Below are positions 1 to 12,900 of a DNA stretch of 64,000 nucleotides, one piece after another. Location of the stretch: assembly GCF_014839805.1 (NCBI RefSeq), contig NC_051137.1:8483170-8547169 (forward strand). The letters run 5' to 3'. Origin of the DNA: Manduca sexta (lineage: Eukaryota > Arthropoda > Insecta > Lepidoptera > Sphingidae). Every line of letters starts with the position of its first letter. Positions within the stretch are counted from its first letter, which is position 1. A program made the translations under genes and the position numbers. Below the pieces are notes generated by a model, which saw only the letters and a list, made by a program, of their open reading frames with translations, ran no database searches and was not told where the DNA came from.

Positions 1-27
1 ATGATTTAATTAGAATTTTTCTTCCTT

Positions 28-68
28 GCTTAAACTCATTTTAGTATTGCACTAAAATGAGTTTAAGC
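28..68. repeat. Perfect 18-bp inverted repeat (hairpin)
   Basis: The arms at 28-45 and 51-68 are exact reverse complements around a 5-base loop (46-50). The sequence would fold as a stable AT-rich hairpin. It lies at the window edge, so it could be the tip of a larger element that starts outside. No gene is linked to it. Confidence 0.6.
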
Positions 69-1177
69 ACCAATTATTTTATTAGGAGAGAAGTACTGTA
101 CCGGTATGCTCGGGTTAAATAACACTTGTTCGCTAAAAAGGTTTCTGTGAGGTCATTTAATAGGAATAGACCCATCCTATTTACAATATTAATTACAGGT
201 TCTTCTTGTAATTTAGGAATGTACATACCAGTGGCGAAGGGTCCATATAACCCGATTCCTGTCAGTTTCCCTTTCGTAATTTATGTAAAATCATTAGAGC
301 GCTTTGCAGACAGTATTTATGCATATATGTTTTGGTATGTTTTGGTACACCTATGAAGACTGCGGTATACATTATAGGTACCAGTGCCAAGATTTAAATT
401 TTGTTGACTATTTTAATGAATTTAAATCTATCTTTTTTTGTAGCTACTTAACAAAAAGAGATTTTCATAATACCAGTTTTTCTCACAATGATTTATTTTT
501 TCCTTTCTTGAATTGTACAATTCATAACCTAAAATCAGACATATTTGAGAGCATTGTAGGTACATTTAAGATATAAATCTTACCCTTTTGCGGCATCACT
601 AGGGAATCTAAATTGAATAGATGGTATGCTGCTGTGGGCGTAATACACACATAGGTCACGTACAAAGTTACAACGCGAATCCCTTCTGAATAATAATTAT
701 ATACCTTTTAAAATCATGACAAATAATAAGACCACGATCTCAAAGAAAATATTTAAATCTAAAACATGTCTAACTTTTGCATGTCTATTGTAACTGATGG
801 TCATCCAGGGGTTGAAATTCGACCGTTGAATTTAATATTATTTGAAACACATACTATACATCAATTTTTTGTTTCTGCTCTCCTCTATATCAACTTTAAT
901 TGTGCTAAATCTCACACTCATACGAGCGCGCATTGAGCTTAAAAAGTGGCACAAAGATTGTTTTTACGTTATTAATATATACATTTTTTTCTGGATCAGT
1001 ATAATTCAAATGTATTGTACAACGGGAATCATAGACTGTTTATAATTTTACGGAAAACGAGAATAGACGCGATGGCAGAATTAAGTTAACCGTTAATACT
1101 TATTAACAAAAATCGAAATAAAGATCAAAGAAATCTGAGAAGGTTGCATGAACTGCGTTTACTAATTATTATATTAC
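69..1177. other. No recognised gene
   Basis: AT-rich DNA. The short open frames here have no family motif and no coding-like composition. I see no repeat that I can name. Confidence 0.6.
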
Positions 1178-1187
1178 TATGCCTTGT

Positions 1188-1534
1188 GACCTATAAAAAA
1201 AGCGGCGATAGCCTAGTTGGGTGTGGAACGGACTGCTAAGACGAATGTCCCCAGGTTCAAATCCCAAGGGCACACACCTCTGACTTTTCTAAAATCATGT
1301 GTGTATTCTTTGTGAATTTATCGTTCGCTTTAACGGTGAAGGAAAACATCGTGAGGGAACCTGCACATCTGAGAAGTTCTCTATAGGAATTTCGAAGGTG
1401 TGTGAAGTCTACCAATCCGCACTAGGCCAGCGTGGTGGACTAAGACCTAATCCCTCCCAGTAGCAGAGGAGGCCCGTGCTCAGCAGTGGGAAAGTATATA
1501 ATACAGGGCTGATATTATTATTATTATGATTATA
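1188..1534 (+). mobile_element. tRNA-derived SINE, family A, copy 1
   Basis: A tRNA-like head has a Pol III A box (around 1209-1220, TAGCCTAGTTGG) and B box (around 1253-1264, GGTTCAAATCCC). A conserved body follows, then a tail of ATT repeats near 1512-1527. Three other copies of the family lie in the window. The direct repeat TATGCCTTGT occurs at 1178-1187 and 1535-1544 and is the probable target-site duplication, although about 13 bases separate it from the usual head. SINEs are non-coding and are copied by a LINE in trans. Confidence 0.85.
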
Positions 1535-1544
1535 TATGCCTTGT

Positions 1545-2619
1545 ATAATAAATAACGTAAAATTATATTCTATTAAACAAGTGTTTAATGTACCACAACA
1601 TTTGTACCGAAATACATTAAACTATTGTTCAAACACCTAACGGGAAAATTATACGTTTACAAACAATGAGTAACATTTAACATATTAGGCAATAAATTTT
1701 TAACAACAATGATACCTACTGAATTGTACAATTTAGTTTGTAAAATCTGAAAAGACTAATGTCGATAAACCCTCGTTATTCTTGATTTATTTATTGGTTA
1801 TCTCGTGTAGTTTAGAAGGAAAATCCTCGAATTCGAACTAAATTGGAAACCTTAATAAAAAGCATTTTCACAAATATTGTCTTACCAAACATCTTCTGGG
1901 CACATATCTAGTAATATAAAATGAAGTAGGTACCTACATATTTAATATTATCGTATTAAACCATTTACCATTCTTTATTTGAATCATAACTAAAGAACGA
2001 AAACATTCAGGCGGCAGAGAATAACATGTTTTTCGACCACCCGCATCTATAATTTCGTAGAAAATAATATGACGCAGAATCTAGTTATAGGGCATTATTA
2101 TACATATAATAATTAATATTGTGTACAAAAATAGTTCCGATAAATATTGTTAAGAATTTTTATTCATTCGCAGTAGTTAGAAAAAAAAGATTAGTTGACA
2201 TCTTTAAGATAAAAATCTCCGTTCGCTGACTCTTGCTAATCAGCTTTTCTACAAACATACATCGTCCGAGAGTAAGGATATAATTTAGACGTATGTTCAG
2301 AACTTACTCCAACTTCTTGACCTAGCTGGGAAATCCATAGGAATGACAAAATAATACGTCTGGTGCGAAGTTGATTGCGGGAATTAGCGCTTGCATTATA
2401 AAGCCCTAAATAAAAGATATTTTTTTGTCAAAAAAATATTTTTACAAAAATAGTGTTAAAAGTATAATTTGAAATGAAAAAAAGCCGAGAAAGAAATAAG
2501 ATAGTCTGATTCTACTCTACGGGGTACTACGTTCATTGTCGCAGCGCAGTGAATTCCGAGTAAAGTTGTCATGCAGAAACGATTGCAATGAATTAAATAT
2601 TTCTTACTTTCGTGAATAT
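1545..2619. other. No recognised gene
   Basis: AT-rich DNA without a supported gene or nameable repeat. I see no convincing exon on either strand. Confidence 0.5.
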
Positions 2620-3140
2620 TTTCTTATATCGGGCAAACAAAAAGAAATATAGGGACCCGCGTAAAAGAACATATAGCTGACGTGAAACACCGACGCTCGA
2701 CGAAGTCTGCAGTCGCTGACACTCTGAGGGAGGCGCCAATCATTATCTGCGACTAGACAAGCCACAAATCCTCGCCAAAGAACACCGATTCCTGCCTAGG
2801 ATGATTCGCGAGGCTATTGAAATTAAGAAACATCCTAATTTGAATAGGGAAGATGGTTGGAAGCTTGCACAAGCCTGGGATCCAGTTCTACATTTAATTA
2901 AATCGGAACCCAAAAGACCGGCTGCCGGACTTCAAGACACTGTGAGCTCATTCTGCGTAGATCGGACCACCAACAGCTAAAATTTAAAAAAAATTTAAAA
3001 AGGTGTATAATTGTAAAATGTCGGTAGATATTGTAACTTTGACTTTACGGATGAACAACACCTCAGTCCCCCCCGTGACCATGAAGGCTGCAAAGTCTTC
3101 GAAACGTCGGGAGAAAATAAAATACTAACACCGCGATAGA
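2620..3140 (+). pseudogene. Penelope-like element 3' fragment (GIY-YIG endonuclease remnant)
   Basis: Conceptual translation from about 2624 gives YIGQT, then a basic stretch (TRVKEH) and SAVAD, as in the GIY-YIG endonuclease at the C-terminus of Penelope-like retroelements. After a frameshift near 2750 the reading resumes in another frame with ILAKEHRFLPRMIREAIEI and HPNLNREDGW, ending at a stop near 2980. The 3' untranslated part contains TTCGAAACGTCGGG, commonly seen at Penelope 3' ends, and an AATAAA near 3116. The reverse-transcriptase part is absent, so this is a 5'-truncated dead copy. The family assignment is from memory of the motifs. Confidence 0.75.
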
Positions 3141-6100
3141 ATCCGAAAATTAGTTTAATTTCAATGTGAATATTAAATTAAGAGAATGTATAGGAAATTG
3201 ACTATTTTTGTTAAGAATAACATCTAGTTATCTAGATACCTTTGGTAAATTGTGTTAGGATGGTTGCGTCCACGTGATGTACCTCTTTGTTTTGCTTAAA
3301 TATAACATGACTAAATTAAATAAATATCTATACGTTGAAAAATCTATAATTACATTTAAGCGTAAGTATACATAAATCAGTACTCAGTCCACTGGGTCTT
3401 GTATGGAGGCAATAGTGGTTAATGCATGTATAAATTATTTATAGGCATAATGTATTAGGTTAGATTTGTTACGCATAAAACAAATTTTATTTGCTTTGTA
3501 ACTGGCTTTTCAAGTTAAAAAAATTATCCGACGAATAACTTTTGTAGTATTTACGAGAAATACATGTTACGTACGTCCGGTAAAGATCGTCTTACGATTC
3601 ATGAAACATCTTTCAATTCACCTGCAATTGTACTCCTAAAAATTTCCTGCTAAAGGCGTGTTTGCCGAATCTATTACTGCAATTAAATATCACGACTTGC
3701 ACTATAAACCGCGCTTAATTTCATGAATATCTAAGATTGCCATTCAGAAATGAATATTAGAATAGGAAGAGTGCCTCTCTTACCGGTAATCTTTTTCACA
3801 AAATTTTCTGTCGTAACATATTTCTTTTGCTGTATCCAGTCTTTTATTTATTTTAATTAATAAATGTGTTATATTCATTATTAGCTTCATATCATTAAAT
3901 ATATTAATTGAATGTTGTATTTTATCGAAAACCATATTTACAGTGTTTAACCGAAGCAATAGATTGCGATCTTAATTTTGGTGTTTAATTTATATTTTTC
4001 TTTATTGTAAGACCATGAAATACTAAACTTATGATTCTAAATGAATGAATATAATAAGGTGAGTATTATATGTATGTATAATAATTATATTTACTTAAAC
4101 ATTGAGACATGATCTAACTAAAGGGTTTGGATCTTAAGGGCCTGTTTACATGTTCCAAGAATTTTGTTTTACAATTATTAAACAGTTAATGTAGATAGTA
4201 CTCATTTTATAAGTGTGACTTCTGTATTTGGTCGACTTAAACATTTATGTGACGAGTAGAATTTATTCAGAATTAGCAGCGGCCTAAAAGTAATATGAGA
4301 GAAACTATATTAAAACAAACTGAAATTTATAATTTATCTAGATAGTTGTTACTATGAAACCTCTTTGCGGACAAACTGAGTCATGTATTGATATTCGCTA
4401 CTTAAGTAGTATCCAATAGATGACAGTATACAACTTTATTAGCAGCTTTATACACATTATATATTACAAATATGCCCTGATTGAACATTTCAGTAAGTAA
4501 TTTTTCCCTTGGATTGGTATAACACTCATGAAATATTCGAAAAATGACCGATTAAAGCTCTCTCACTTAGGTATTTATTATTTATACTTACTGTCCTCTG
4601 ATATATGGGAATGTGGGAGCAGTAACATATTAATGTTACAAAAACAGGCATATAACTTGGATAAATGTATATTTACACCATTACTGTAACAAAATCATTT
4701 TTTTCATTTACATACATAAATATTTTACTCATAATAAATACAATTAAAGTACAAACATTTGATGCATCATATTTACATTTTTTTTTTTAAATTCGTACAT
4801 GCAAAATTAATACACACATTAATATTTTTATAAGTTATTGATATACATATAATTTATAGTATGTACAAATTTCACAAACCTGATCAGGAAGCATTATTTA
4901 TCATATTATAATTTGCTTTACTTATCTATTGTATACTCTATGAACAGTTACTTAGTCTACAAATTAAAATTTAGGGACAATTATTACTGAGATTATATTT
5001 ATGTTTGTTCTATTTGAAGGATTTCTTTTGATCTCATTATTATCATAATGAGAGGTGGATTTGGTGAGAATATTAGATACGAATAAAATATTATTTAATT
5101 TGAGTGTGTGCCAACATTATTTTATCAAAGCATAAAGTTTTGCGATTATATTATTAGGCCAAGTAACTCAATTAATGAAATTGACTTCTATAATAGGCAT
5201 TTTTTATTTCCTTTTTCATTGAACAAGCATAACACATAAGTTATTTTTTTATCCTTATAAATCTACAAAAACAGTTACTTCGCGAATTATAAATCGTTTT
5301 CATGCATAAGTGTACCTAGTTATTGTATTTTTGTAAAGTAATGTAGCTTAGTTTTAAATCACTATCAGCTACTCAAGTAAAAAAATATATATTTTTGTTG
5401 TAAGATGTTAAATAATTTTACTTTCTAGTTACTATATTTTATCTTCCACCTTTCATATGGTAGTTTTTACTTTATAAATAATTCTTTCTTTAAGGTCTAA
5501 CTCTTAATTATTTTTTACATACGCATACAATTGTATTGTATTTTACTCTTTTGTACTTTAATTTCGTAAACAATCTTTGGTATAAGGAAACAAAAATATA
5601 GAGGAAATGATTATTCATTATAGTACATTACAACGTTAATGTTCTCTTTTTTATAACTTTTTAAATAAATGACTAGTGATTTATTTTCATGAGCTACATA
5701 GCCTTATTCAGGGGCAAGAAAATAATTATGGTAGCAGAATATTTCGCTAGGCAGAGCGGCAAAACAAGTTATTATATTTTTTTGGCACACATAGTAATTA
5801 AAAAATATATAATTATCTTCTTATTGTTAAGCAATAAACAATATCAATATAAAGTAATTCTTGCCAGTTAGTAACATTTGAAAACAAAAAGACCTTAATA
5901 ATATCGCAGTTCTGATACTCTGTAAAATTCAAGAAAACTAAAAATACATGTAAGGTATTAGGTACTAACCTCATATTTCATTTTAAAAGTCCCAGCATAT
6001 TCTGTATGTATATACATTAAACACTATTTGTATTTTAGGTTAGTTTATTTTGATATAAATAAGAAGGAAAGTATGAGACTTCGCATATTGTACATGCGTT

Positions 6101-6479
6101 GATGCCAGTTAATGGTTTTTCTCCACAGATATGTAGGTATCTAACTTAGTTTCGTTGTTGTATCTACATAATCCTTTCAATCACAATGTTTACCTATCTA
6201 CTGAAGTGTTAAGCTCGTGAGATCACTACGTAACATAAATAAATACACCATCGAACAAGTTACCGATAAGTTTGTAACCAAGTTAATAGTTCACATCACG
6301 AAATGTCTTTATACGTTTGTCGAGCACCGACTCAGCTGTCCTCAGTCATACAAATCTTTTTTAGAAATTGTCGAGACGGTGTAGAAGCCGCTGCTGTCGG
6401 TCACCTCGTCCGTGCTCTCCGTTAATCAGGAAATGTCAATATTTTCCACTTTGTAAATGAAGCGCCGCCGACGCAAATC
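3141..6479. other. 3' flank of the receptor gene; no other gene seen
   Basis: About 3.3 kb of AT-rich DNA downstream of the receptor stop codon. The part nearest 6480 should be its 3' untranslated region. Short open frames, such as one at 5689-5871, have no recognisable product. I see no other element that I can name. Confidence 0.5.
6044..6049 (-). terminator. Candidate poly(A) signal for the receptor gene
   Basis: TTTATT on the plus strand reads AATAAA on the minus strand, about 430 bases downstream of the receptor stop codon. Such hexamers are frequent in AT-rich DNA, so this is only a candidate. Confidence 0.3.
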
Positions 6480-6971
6480 TCATGACTCTCCGTTGGGAGC
6501 CATCGTCACAGTGCTGCAGTTAGCTCGGGTGGAGCGCGTCGAGCTGCGTCGTAACCCGACGCCTACAGGATTTAAAACTATTAAATTTTCGCTTTTTCGT
6601 TTCCCATGGTAATGGCAGAACAACAGTTCTTTCATGCCTTTCCTGAAGTTTTTCGATAGAAAGGCGTACAGGAGGGGGTTTATGCCAGAGTTGAAGTACG
6701 TGAACAGGAACGTCAGTGGCGTGAGGAGACTGCTGAAGTCACTGGTGCCTTCGTATCCGCTGGACCAGTATTGCCACATCTTCCTGGCGTGGAAGGGCAG
6801 GTTGCAGACGGCGAAGGTGAGCACGACCACGATGAGCATGCGCACGACACCGCGGCGCGCCCGCAACACATTGCGCGACAAGTGGCTCAGGTGGTGGCAA
6901 TCGCGCGACTCCTGCCCGCGCCCGCTCTTCGTAGTACCACTACTCTTACTCGCACTTGTTGCCGATTCTTT
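6480..6971 (-). CDS. TrissinR: TrissinR exon 6: loop 3 end, helices 6-7, C-tail, stop
   Basis: The last coding exon has 163 codons plus a TGA at 6480-6482. It opens after a TATAGCAG acceptor with a Ser/Thr-rich stretch ([12 protein letters not shown]), the end of cytoplasmic loop 3. Then come the conserved [14 protein letters not shown] at the base of helix 6, [17 protein letters not shown], the loop, [15 protein letters not shown] and [19 protein letters not shown] (helix 7 and helix 8). The C-tail has CHYH as possible palmitoylation cysteine context, then RRSSTRST, a possible phosphorylation cluster. An open frame from an internal Met at 6881 would miss the exon start; the splice site and frame place it at 6971. 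Base composition is more GC-rich than the surrounding DNA. Confidence 0.88.
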   Translation of the reverse strand, partial: KESATSASKSSGTTKSGRGQESRDCHHLSHLSRNVLRARRGVVRMLIVVVLTFAVCNLPFHARKMWQYWSSGYEGTSDFSSLLTPLTFLFTYFNSGINPLLYAFLSKNFRKGMKELLFCHYHGKRKSENLIVLNPVGVGLRRSSTRSTRANCSTVTMAPNGES

Positions 6972-9900
6972 CTGCTATAGAAATATTGTAACATTTCAAT
7001 ATTTTATATGGTAGTTTTCCTGTGTTATTAGTGTGGATTTAAGAAACGGCTTGTTAGAATAGTGGATAGATTGATACCTTAAAGATTCGGTTGTAGGATG
7101 GATATACCTAAACTCAAAAGTGGACCACGCTATACACTTATGAGTAAGCTTTAATCTGCCTCTATAGATTATCCTAAATAAGGTAGATTTAGCCATTGCC
7201 GAATGTTTTATTCAAACTATCGTTAGCATGGACATAGTTATTTTACCAACGCAATATTTTGTCAGCAAATACAATAATTGAGATTGATATTCTTACTACG
7301 TATTTAAATCAATAAAATAAAATTCTCCAAACGTGTCAAGTGTGCGGCACGTAACAATTTTGTATGAAGAGTTTCTTTGCTTAGTTCACGCTTCAGTTAA
7401 TAGGAATGCGTAAAGTTCGCGCGCTGTGTGAAAATGTATTCCCTTATATTCCGTTCCAAAGCAATAACGATACTTTTTGTTTCGATTTACGAACTCGACA
7501 TCATGGTGGAGAGGTCTTATTAGATCACTCGTAATGAGATACTGATTTACACTTTATGCTTAGGTTTAGAGGCGGCTTAGAGACGGACGGGTCTGGGAGC
7601 GAACCGGGGCATGACCTGGAACCTCGCGCGGTGCATTGGAGCACCATTTAGCATCTAATCAACAAAAGTTGATTACATGAACTGTTGATACTAGGAACAT
7701 TTTTTGTTCGGAGCCCCGCGTCCGTAATATTTTTTGCTCCGAACAGGGTCTCTCGCCCCGGTGTTTTGTTGCTTTAGTCCAAGGCATCGCTCGGCTTAAG
7801 TCCGCCTCAAGTTAGGCTTACGGCTTATATCTTTACATGAACCATTTAAAGTTTACCTCTATATTGAATAGTGAGAGTACCACAGCAAAAGCGAGCCAGA
7901 TCTTTAATCTTAATCAGCCAATTTTAACCAAAATAATGATAACTATTTTTGTGTAACTATTAGCTTTTACTTGGAACATTAATATTTATTTATTTAATGT
8001 TGTCTTTGATCGATGTCTTAACTCGTTACTGTTTTTCATACTTGGATACATACGTAAATCTAAAATACTTAGATATAAATGTTTACAATTGATGATTTCA
8101 AATGACGAGAGATAATTAAAATAATCTAATTTATAACCCGTAAAGAGGCATCCTTTACAAAATCAAAATTTATAAGCGTCATACATTTAGAAACGAGTCC
8201 GTTCATTTTCATCACTCAAACATTTTGTTTCATATTCCAACCAAAAATATACGGCTTAATCACGTATGCACCTATTCGCAGGTAATGTTTCATCGTCTCA
8301 TGCCGCGTCATCGTATAATTACCGAATACCAAAATTAAGGACGCGCAGGTAATAAGAGCCTATCAGAGTTTTCGTCGAAATTTGCGGATATATGTAAGTA
8401 TGTACCATAAGTATATACTTATAGTACATACCTATATCCGCAAATTTGTATGTTTTCTTTCACACGGTGTATATGTTTGTATACACTGTGATTTTAAAGT
8501 CATTTTGGAATCAAAATGTGGTTCGTTAGAATAATTTGTAGGATCAAAAAAATAGTGGATTGATTGTACTGTTGATAATAAAAAAAAAAATATTCGATAA
8601 TTTTTTTCACTCGTTCGAGTTTGACAATGATAGTAATGTCGCGACAATTTTCATAGTTATGAATGGCACCGATCATAGTGATCGTAGTAGTGCGTGAGAT
8701 TTAGTTGCATTACCACGAGTTCTCATTTATTATTCGTAAACATACACATTCATCTAAAATCCTACGTACGGTTTACATAATTATAAAAATATGTGAAATA
8801 AAATCGTTTCCCACCTTGTTGTCTTCAGTTGTGCCGATGAAAGTCCGTTGTGGTTCATATGATGCGGTCTTGTCCGGTCGCGGGCATTGCGTCGCGCAGC
8901 ACTGGCTTCTACCCATGCTCTGAAGAGCGTGAGAGCTTTGCCACAACCCAACAGCAATTCTCGTATATAAAACCTGATAAAAATGTATTAATTTAGATTT
9001 TTTTTTTTTAATTTACATGCATCACGTCTTTTCCCTTTCCAGGGGTCAGGCGCGGTCTGAAGGGGGGGGGGGTCACAGAGACATGACGCCCCTCCCCTCC
9101 CAATCGTAAACGTCAAATTTGAAAAATCTAAAAATAGTGTGTTGTGCTATAAAGTCTAATTTACTCGACATAATTTATTATTAATGACCCCCTCCAAAAT
9201 TCCAGGCTGCGATCACGCCTGCTAGGGTAGGCAGCGCTAACACAATACACACACACATTTCGCTGGCTGTGTTAGGTCCCACGTTACAGGGGGCCCAATT
9301 ATAAACTTCGGCGTTAGTAGTATCAGCTTGGGTTGATTTTGATTAGAGAAATCTGATATCACATCGCCCGACGCAGATATCGAACCCGAGACTTCAGTGC
9401 AATAGTGGTAGCACGTACGATTACACTACGACGGCTGTTTACCTTTTAACTAATGAAGAATTTTATTTTATAATCTTATATATAATTAATATCAAATAAT
9501 AATCAGCCTTGTATTATATACTTGCCCACTGCTGAGCACGGGCCTCCTCTACTACTGAGAGGGAATTGGCCTTAGTCCACCACGCTGGCCTAGTGCGGAT
9601 TGGTAGACTTCACACACCTTCGAAATTCCTATAGAGAACTTCTCAGGTGTGCAGGTTTCCTCACGATGTTTTCCTTCACCGTTAAAGCGAACGATAAATT
9701 CACAAAGAATACACACATGATTTTTTAGAAAAGTCAGAGGTGTGTGCCCTTGGGATTTGAACCTGCGGACATTCGTCTCGGCAGTCCGTTCCACACCCAA
9801 CTAGGGTATATATAATTCGGTAGTCATATTTTGATGTGCTACAATAAATGTAAGATTTTAGGAATCAAATTTCCAAAGGTTTATTGGCGTTATTAGATTT

Positions 9901-12900
9901 GAAAAGGTAGGAAGTAATAGAGCTGAATAATAAAGTCCATAATATTATTTCATTTACATGTAAACGAATTCTGCGATATCGTTTACATGTAAATGAAATA
10001 ATATTATCGAAATTATCGAATTATAATCCTCAATATATATAAGTTAATATTGAGGATTATAATTGAATATAATGAACATTAAAAAAATATCTTTTTTTAA
10101 TGCTGTGTTATGATTACAATATAACAAGTAATTTATTGATAAATATGTGGCCAAAATGATTGCCACAAAAAGGATAAATAGAGTAATAAATCATCATCAT
10201 TATCAGCCGCAGGATGTCAATTGCTAAAAATGTGCCTAATAATAATAGAGTAATAAATATGCAAATACAATACGATAATACTCGTAAGGAAAGGCGTGTG
10301 AATAAGGAAGAATAAACTTAAAATAAATTTCTTTCGATTAAGGTCTATTAGTAGGAATATAAAATATTTATAACGTAATGGAACTATTGATGGCCCATCT
10401 TATTTAAGAGTCTTTTTTAAAATCGTTTCATTAAATTCAAGAAAAGGCTATAATATAAAATTTATTAATAAAAGAACAAACAAAAAACACCAAAAATATA
10501 TCAATTTCTGGAAACGGTGGATCGTGGGCTATGTTAGGAACATGATTACTCACAGCCATGGCCCGTAATATTATATTAATGTAGATAAGTATATACATAT
10601 GCTATCGACATGTAAGTATTATTTTCTATTTATTACGAATTATGTGACGGTTTTATTAACAAACAAAAAAGTAAACAATTAAAATCTTGGTCGTGGTACC
10701 TGACTGTATTAGGAGATCACAAATATTTGGAAGTCAAGTATATTGGACAAGAATCTAACAATAAATCGGATGAATATGCAGGAACAACACCTGAGTTCAG
10801 TAATCATGTGAAAATGTAACAAAACGCGAAACATAATAAAACTTATCTATAATTCAACTTCGAACACACAAGGTATGTTGTTGAAATAGTAGAAACAATA
10901 CAAAGTACTTTAAAATTCTTTTATTATAAAAGTCCACTTTATAGAAATAATAACTGAGCCACTGCACGATCCACCAAAAAAAATTAGCTATTTTCATAAT
11001 TGTGTTGCAGGTGCCGTTCGAATCGCAGATATAATTTCGTTTGCGGTCGCAGACGTATAAACCTACATAATTTAAAATGTTTTGGTAAAGTTTTAGAAGG
11101 ATATATGAACAATGTGCTATATTGGAAACCGGGCTAAGAGTGTTTACAATGCCTTATATTTTAATAGCTTTTTTCTTTAATTGTAAAAGTAATAAGTTGT
11201 ATGAAAATATTAAGGTAAGTAGTATTTGGCAAAGAACAAAAGTTGATTAAGTATTATAAAAAATGGAGTAGGTATCTCAAACGGAATGGACATTAAAGAG
11301 ATTTCTGATGTTTAATACAAAGCGATCTTGTATTGAAAACTGATACAATAGATACCGTTGAGTTAACAAGGACTCGATATAAAGATATTCTAGGTATCAA
11401 TAGTTTACTTACTAAGGAAATCTTATAGCTTAGTTTGAAACTGGCGTTGGTGAAAGCATTGAATCATAAATTATAAACGCTTGATACGATATTATTTTGT
11501 TAGTGTTCTTTTATAAATCCAGTGATGTTCGTTATTTCATGACTTATTATAATGGATAATGGACATGAATTCTAAACATTACATTATTTAACGCAAATTG
11601 CACAACGTGTCCGCGGTTTGCGCTTGGTTCTGGTAAATTATTCAATTAACAATAATTCAATTTATGTTCCGAATGCAGATTGAATTTATGTACCTATCAC
11701 TGAGATTATATATTTTATGCATTATGCCACATTATCTGTATATTGCCACGCTTGTATCCTTGAAGAAAGCAGAAGTTAATTAAATTTGCTGGTGATGGAC
11801 ATATTTTATATCCGCCCGGGTAGCGACCACTGTAAGGCCCACGTGTATCGCGTTTCGGGATTAGCTTGTGTATATCCGGTTCCAACAGGCCGACATAATT
11901 GTGGCGATTGCTGAAGGGTAATCATCTCCCGTCAGTCGACATTCTATTGGACCCCACTCCATTTACCATCAGGTGCAGTGGGGTCACCATGCCGTTCCCG
12001 GATAAAAAAAACACGTTACAAAAAATGCCTAAACCTTAGTTTCCTAAACAGCGTTAACTCCCTCGCTAGTTAAGCTAGGAAGGCCATCAGGTTCTAATTA
12101 ACTAAAGCTTACACTATTATCGGTAAGTCAATAACCATGAAACGAGTCAGTCATGTATAAAAAATATTAATTGGCAAACAATCCGTCCTCTTGTATAGTA
12201 ATCATTATTGTACTTTTAGTAATAAATACTTATATATGTTTTATTCATTGTAATCTTATTATAATAGTAATTGAACATAACTCACTAGTAGAGGGACTGG
12301 CATGCCAAAGTTTTCTGTAAACTTTGCCTAATTTTCCTTCATAACCGTGTAAGATGTCTTAAGTTTGTAAGTCTGAAATTATCTGTATTACGTTTAATAA
12401 TATTATAAATTATAATATTTGTGATAGACTCCGTGGTCTACATAATATGTGAATAATATTATAAATTCTAATATTTGTGATTGCGTGGTCTACGTTGAAT
12501 TTCACTAAACTGTAATATATGAACCCGTGCCAATTTATCACCGCACCACACACTTTCTGAATTCAGTAAGTTAAACAAAATAGGATTGACTTTTCTTGTG
12601 CTTAAAATATTGACTTATGTGAAAAACTCGATATACCAACTTGCAGCAATACTTTTAGTAAAAATATTGCTATAGTCGATCATCCAGTGGATAAAAAAAT
12701 TATAAAATACCTAATTTACCAAAATAATATAACAACGTACATTTTAGATGAGGATTTTTTATTATTTATGTAATTTAAGTCAATATATTTAATTTTTTTG
12801 TGATGAATAGAAAGATTATTCAGATAAACTTGGGAAAGTAAGAATATAGCTATAGTCGATCGTTGAACGGAAAATAAATATATGTAATGTATAAAAATAT

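Larger units (their letters stand above)
6972..8814 (-). other. TrissinR intron 5
   Basis: 1.84 kb between exon 5 (donor AAG|GTGGGA) and exon 6 (acceptor TATAGCAG). It holds a GC-richer foldback-like repeat at about 7566-7815 and a hairpin at 8378-8447. No gene is seen. Confidence 0.7.

Noticed and set aside
1201..1275. tRNA genes at SINE heads (also 9434, 9800, 32066, 60692)
   Set aside because: A and B boxes are present, but the cloverleaf does not close and the same conserved non-tRNA body follows each; they are SINEs.
6634..7014. Plus-strand open frames over receptor exon 6
   Set aside because: They are antisense shadows of the GC-rich exon, whose minus-strand reading has clear receptor motifs.
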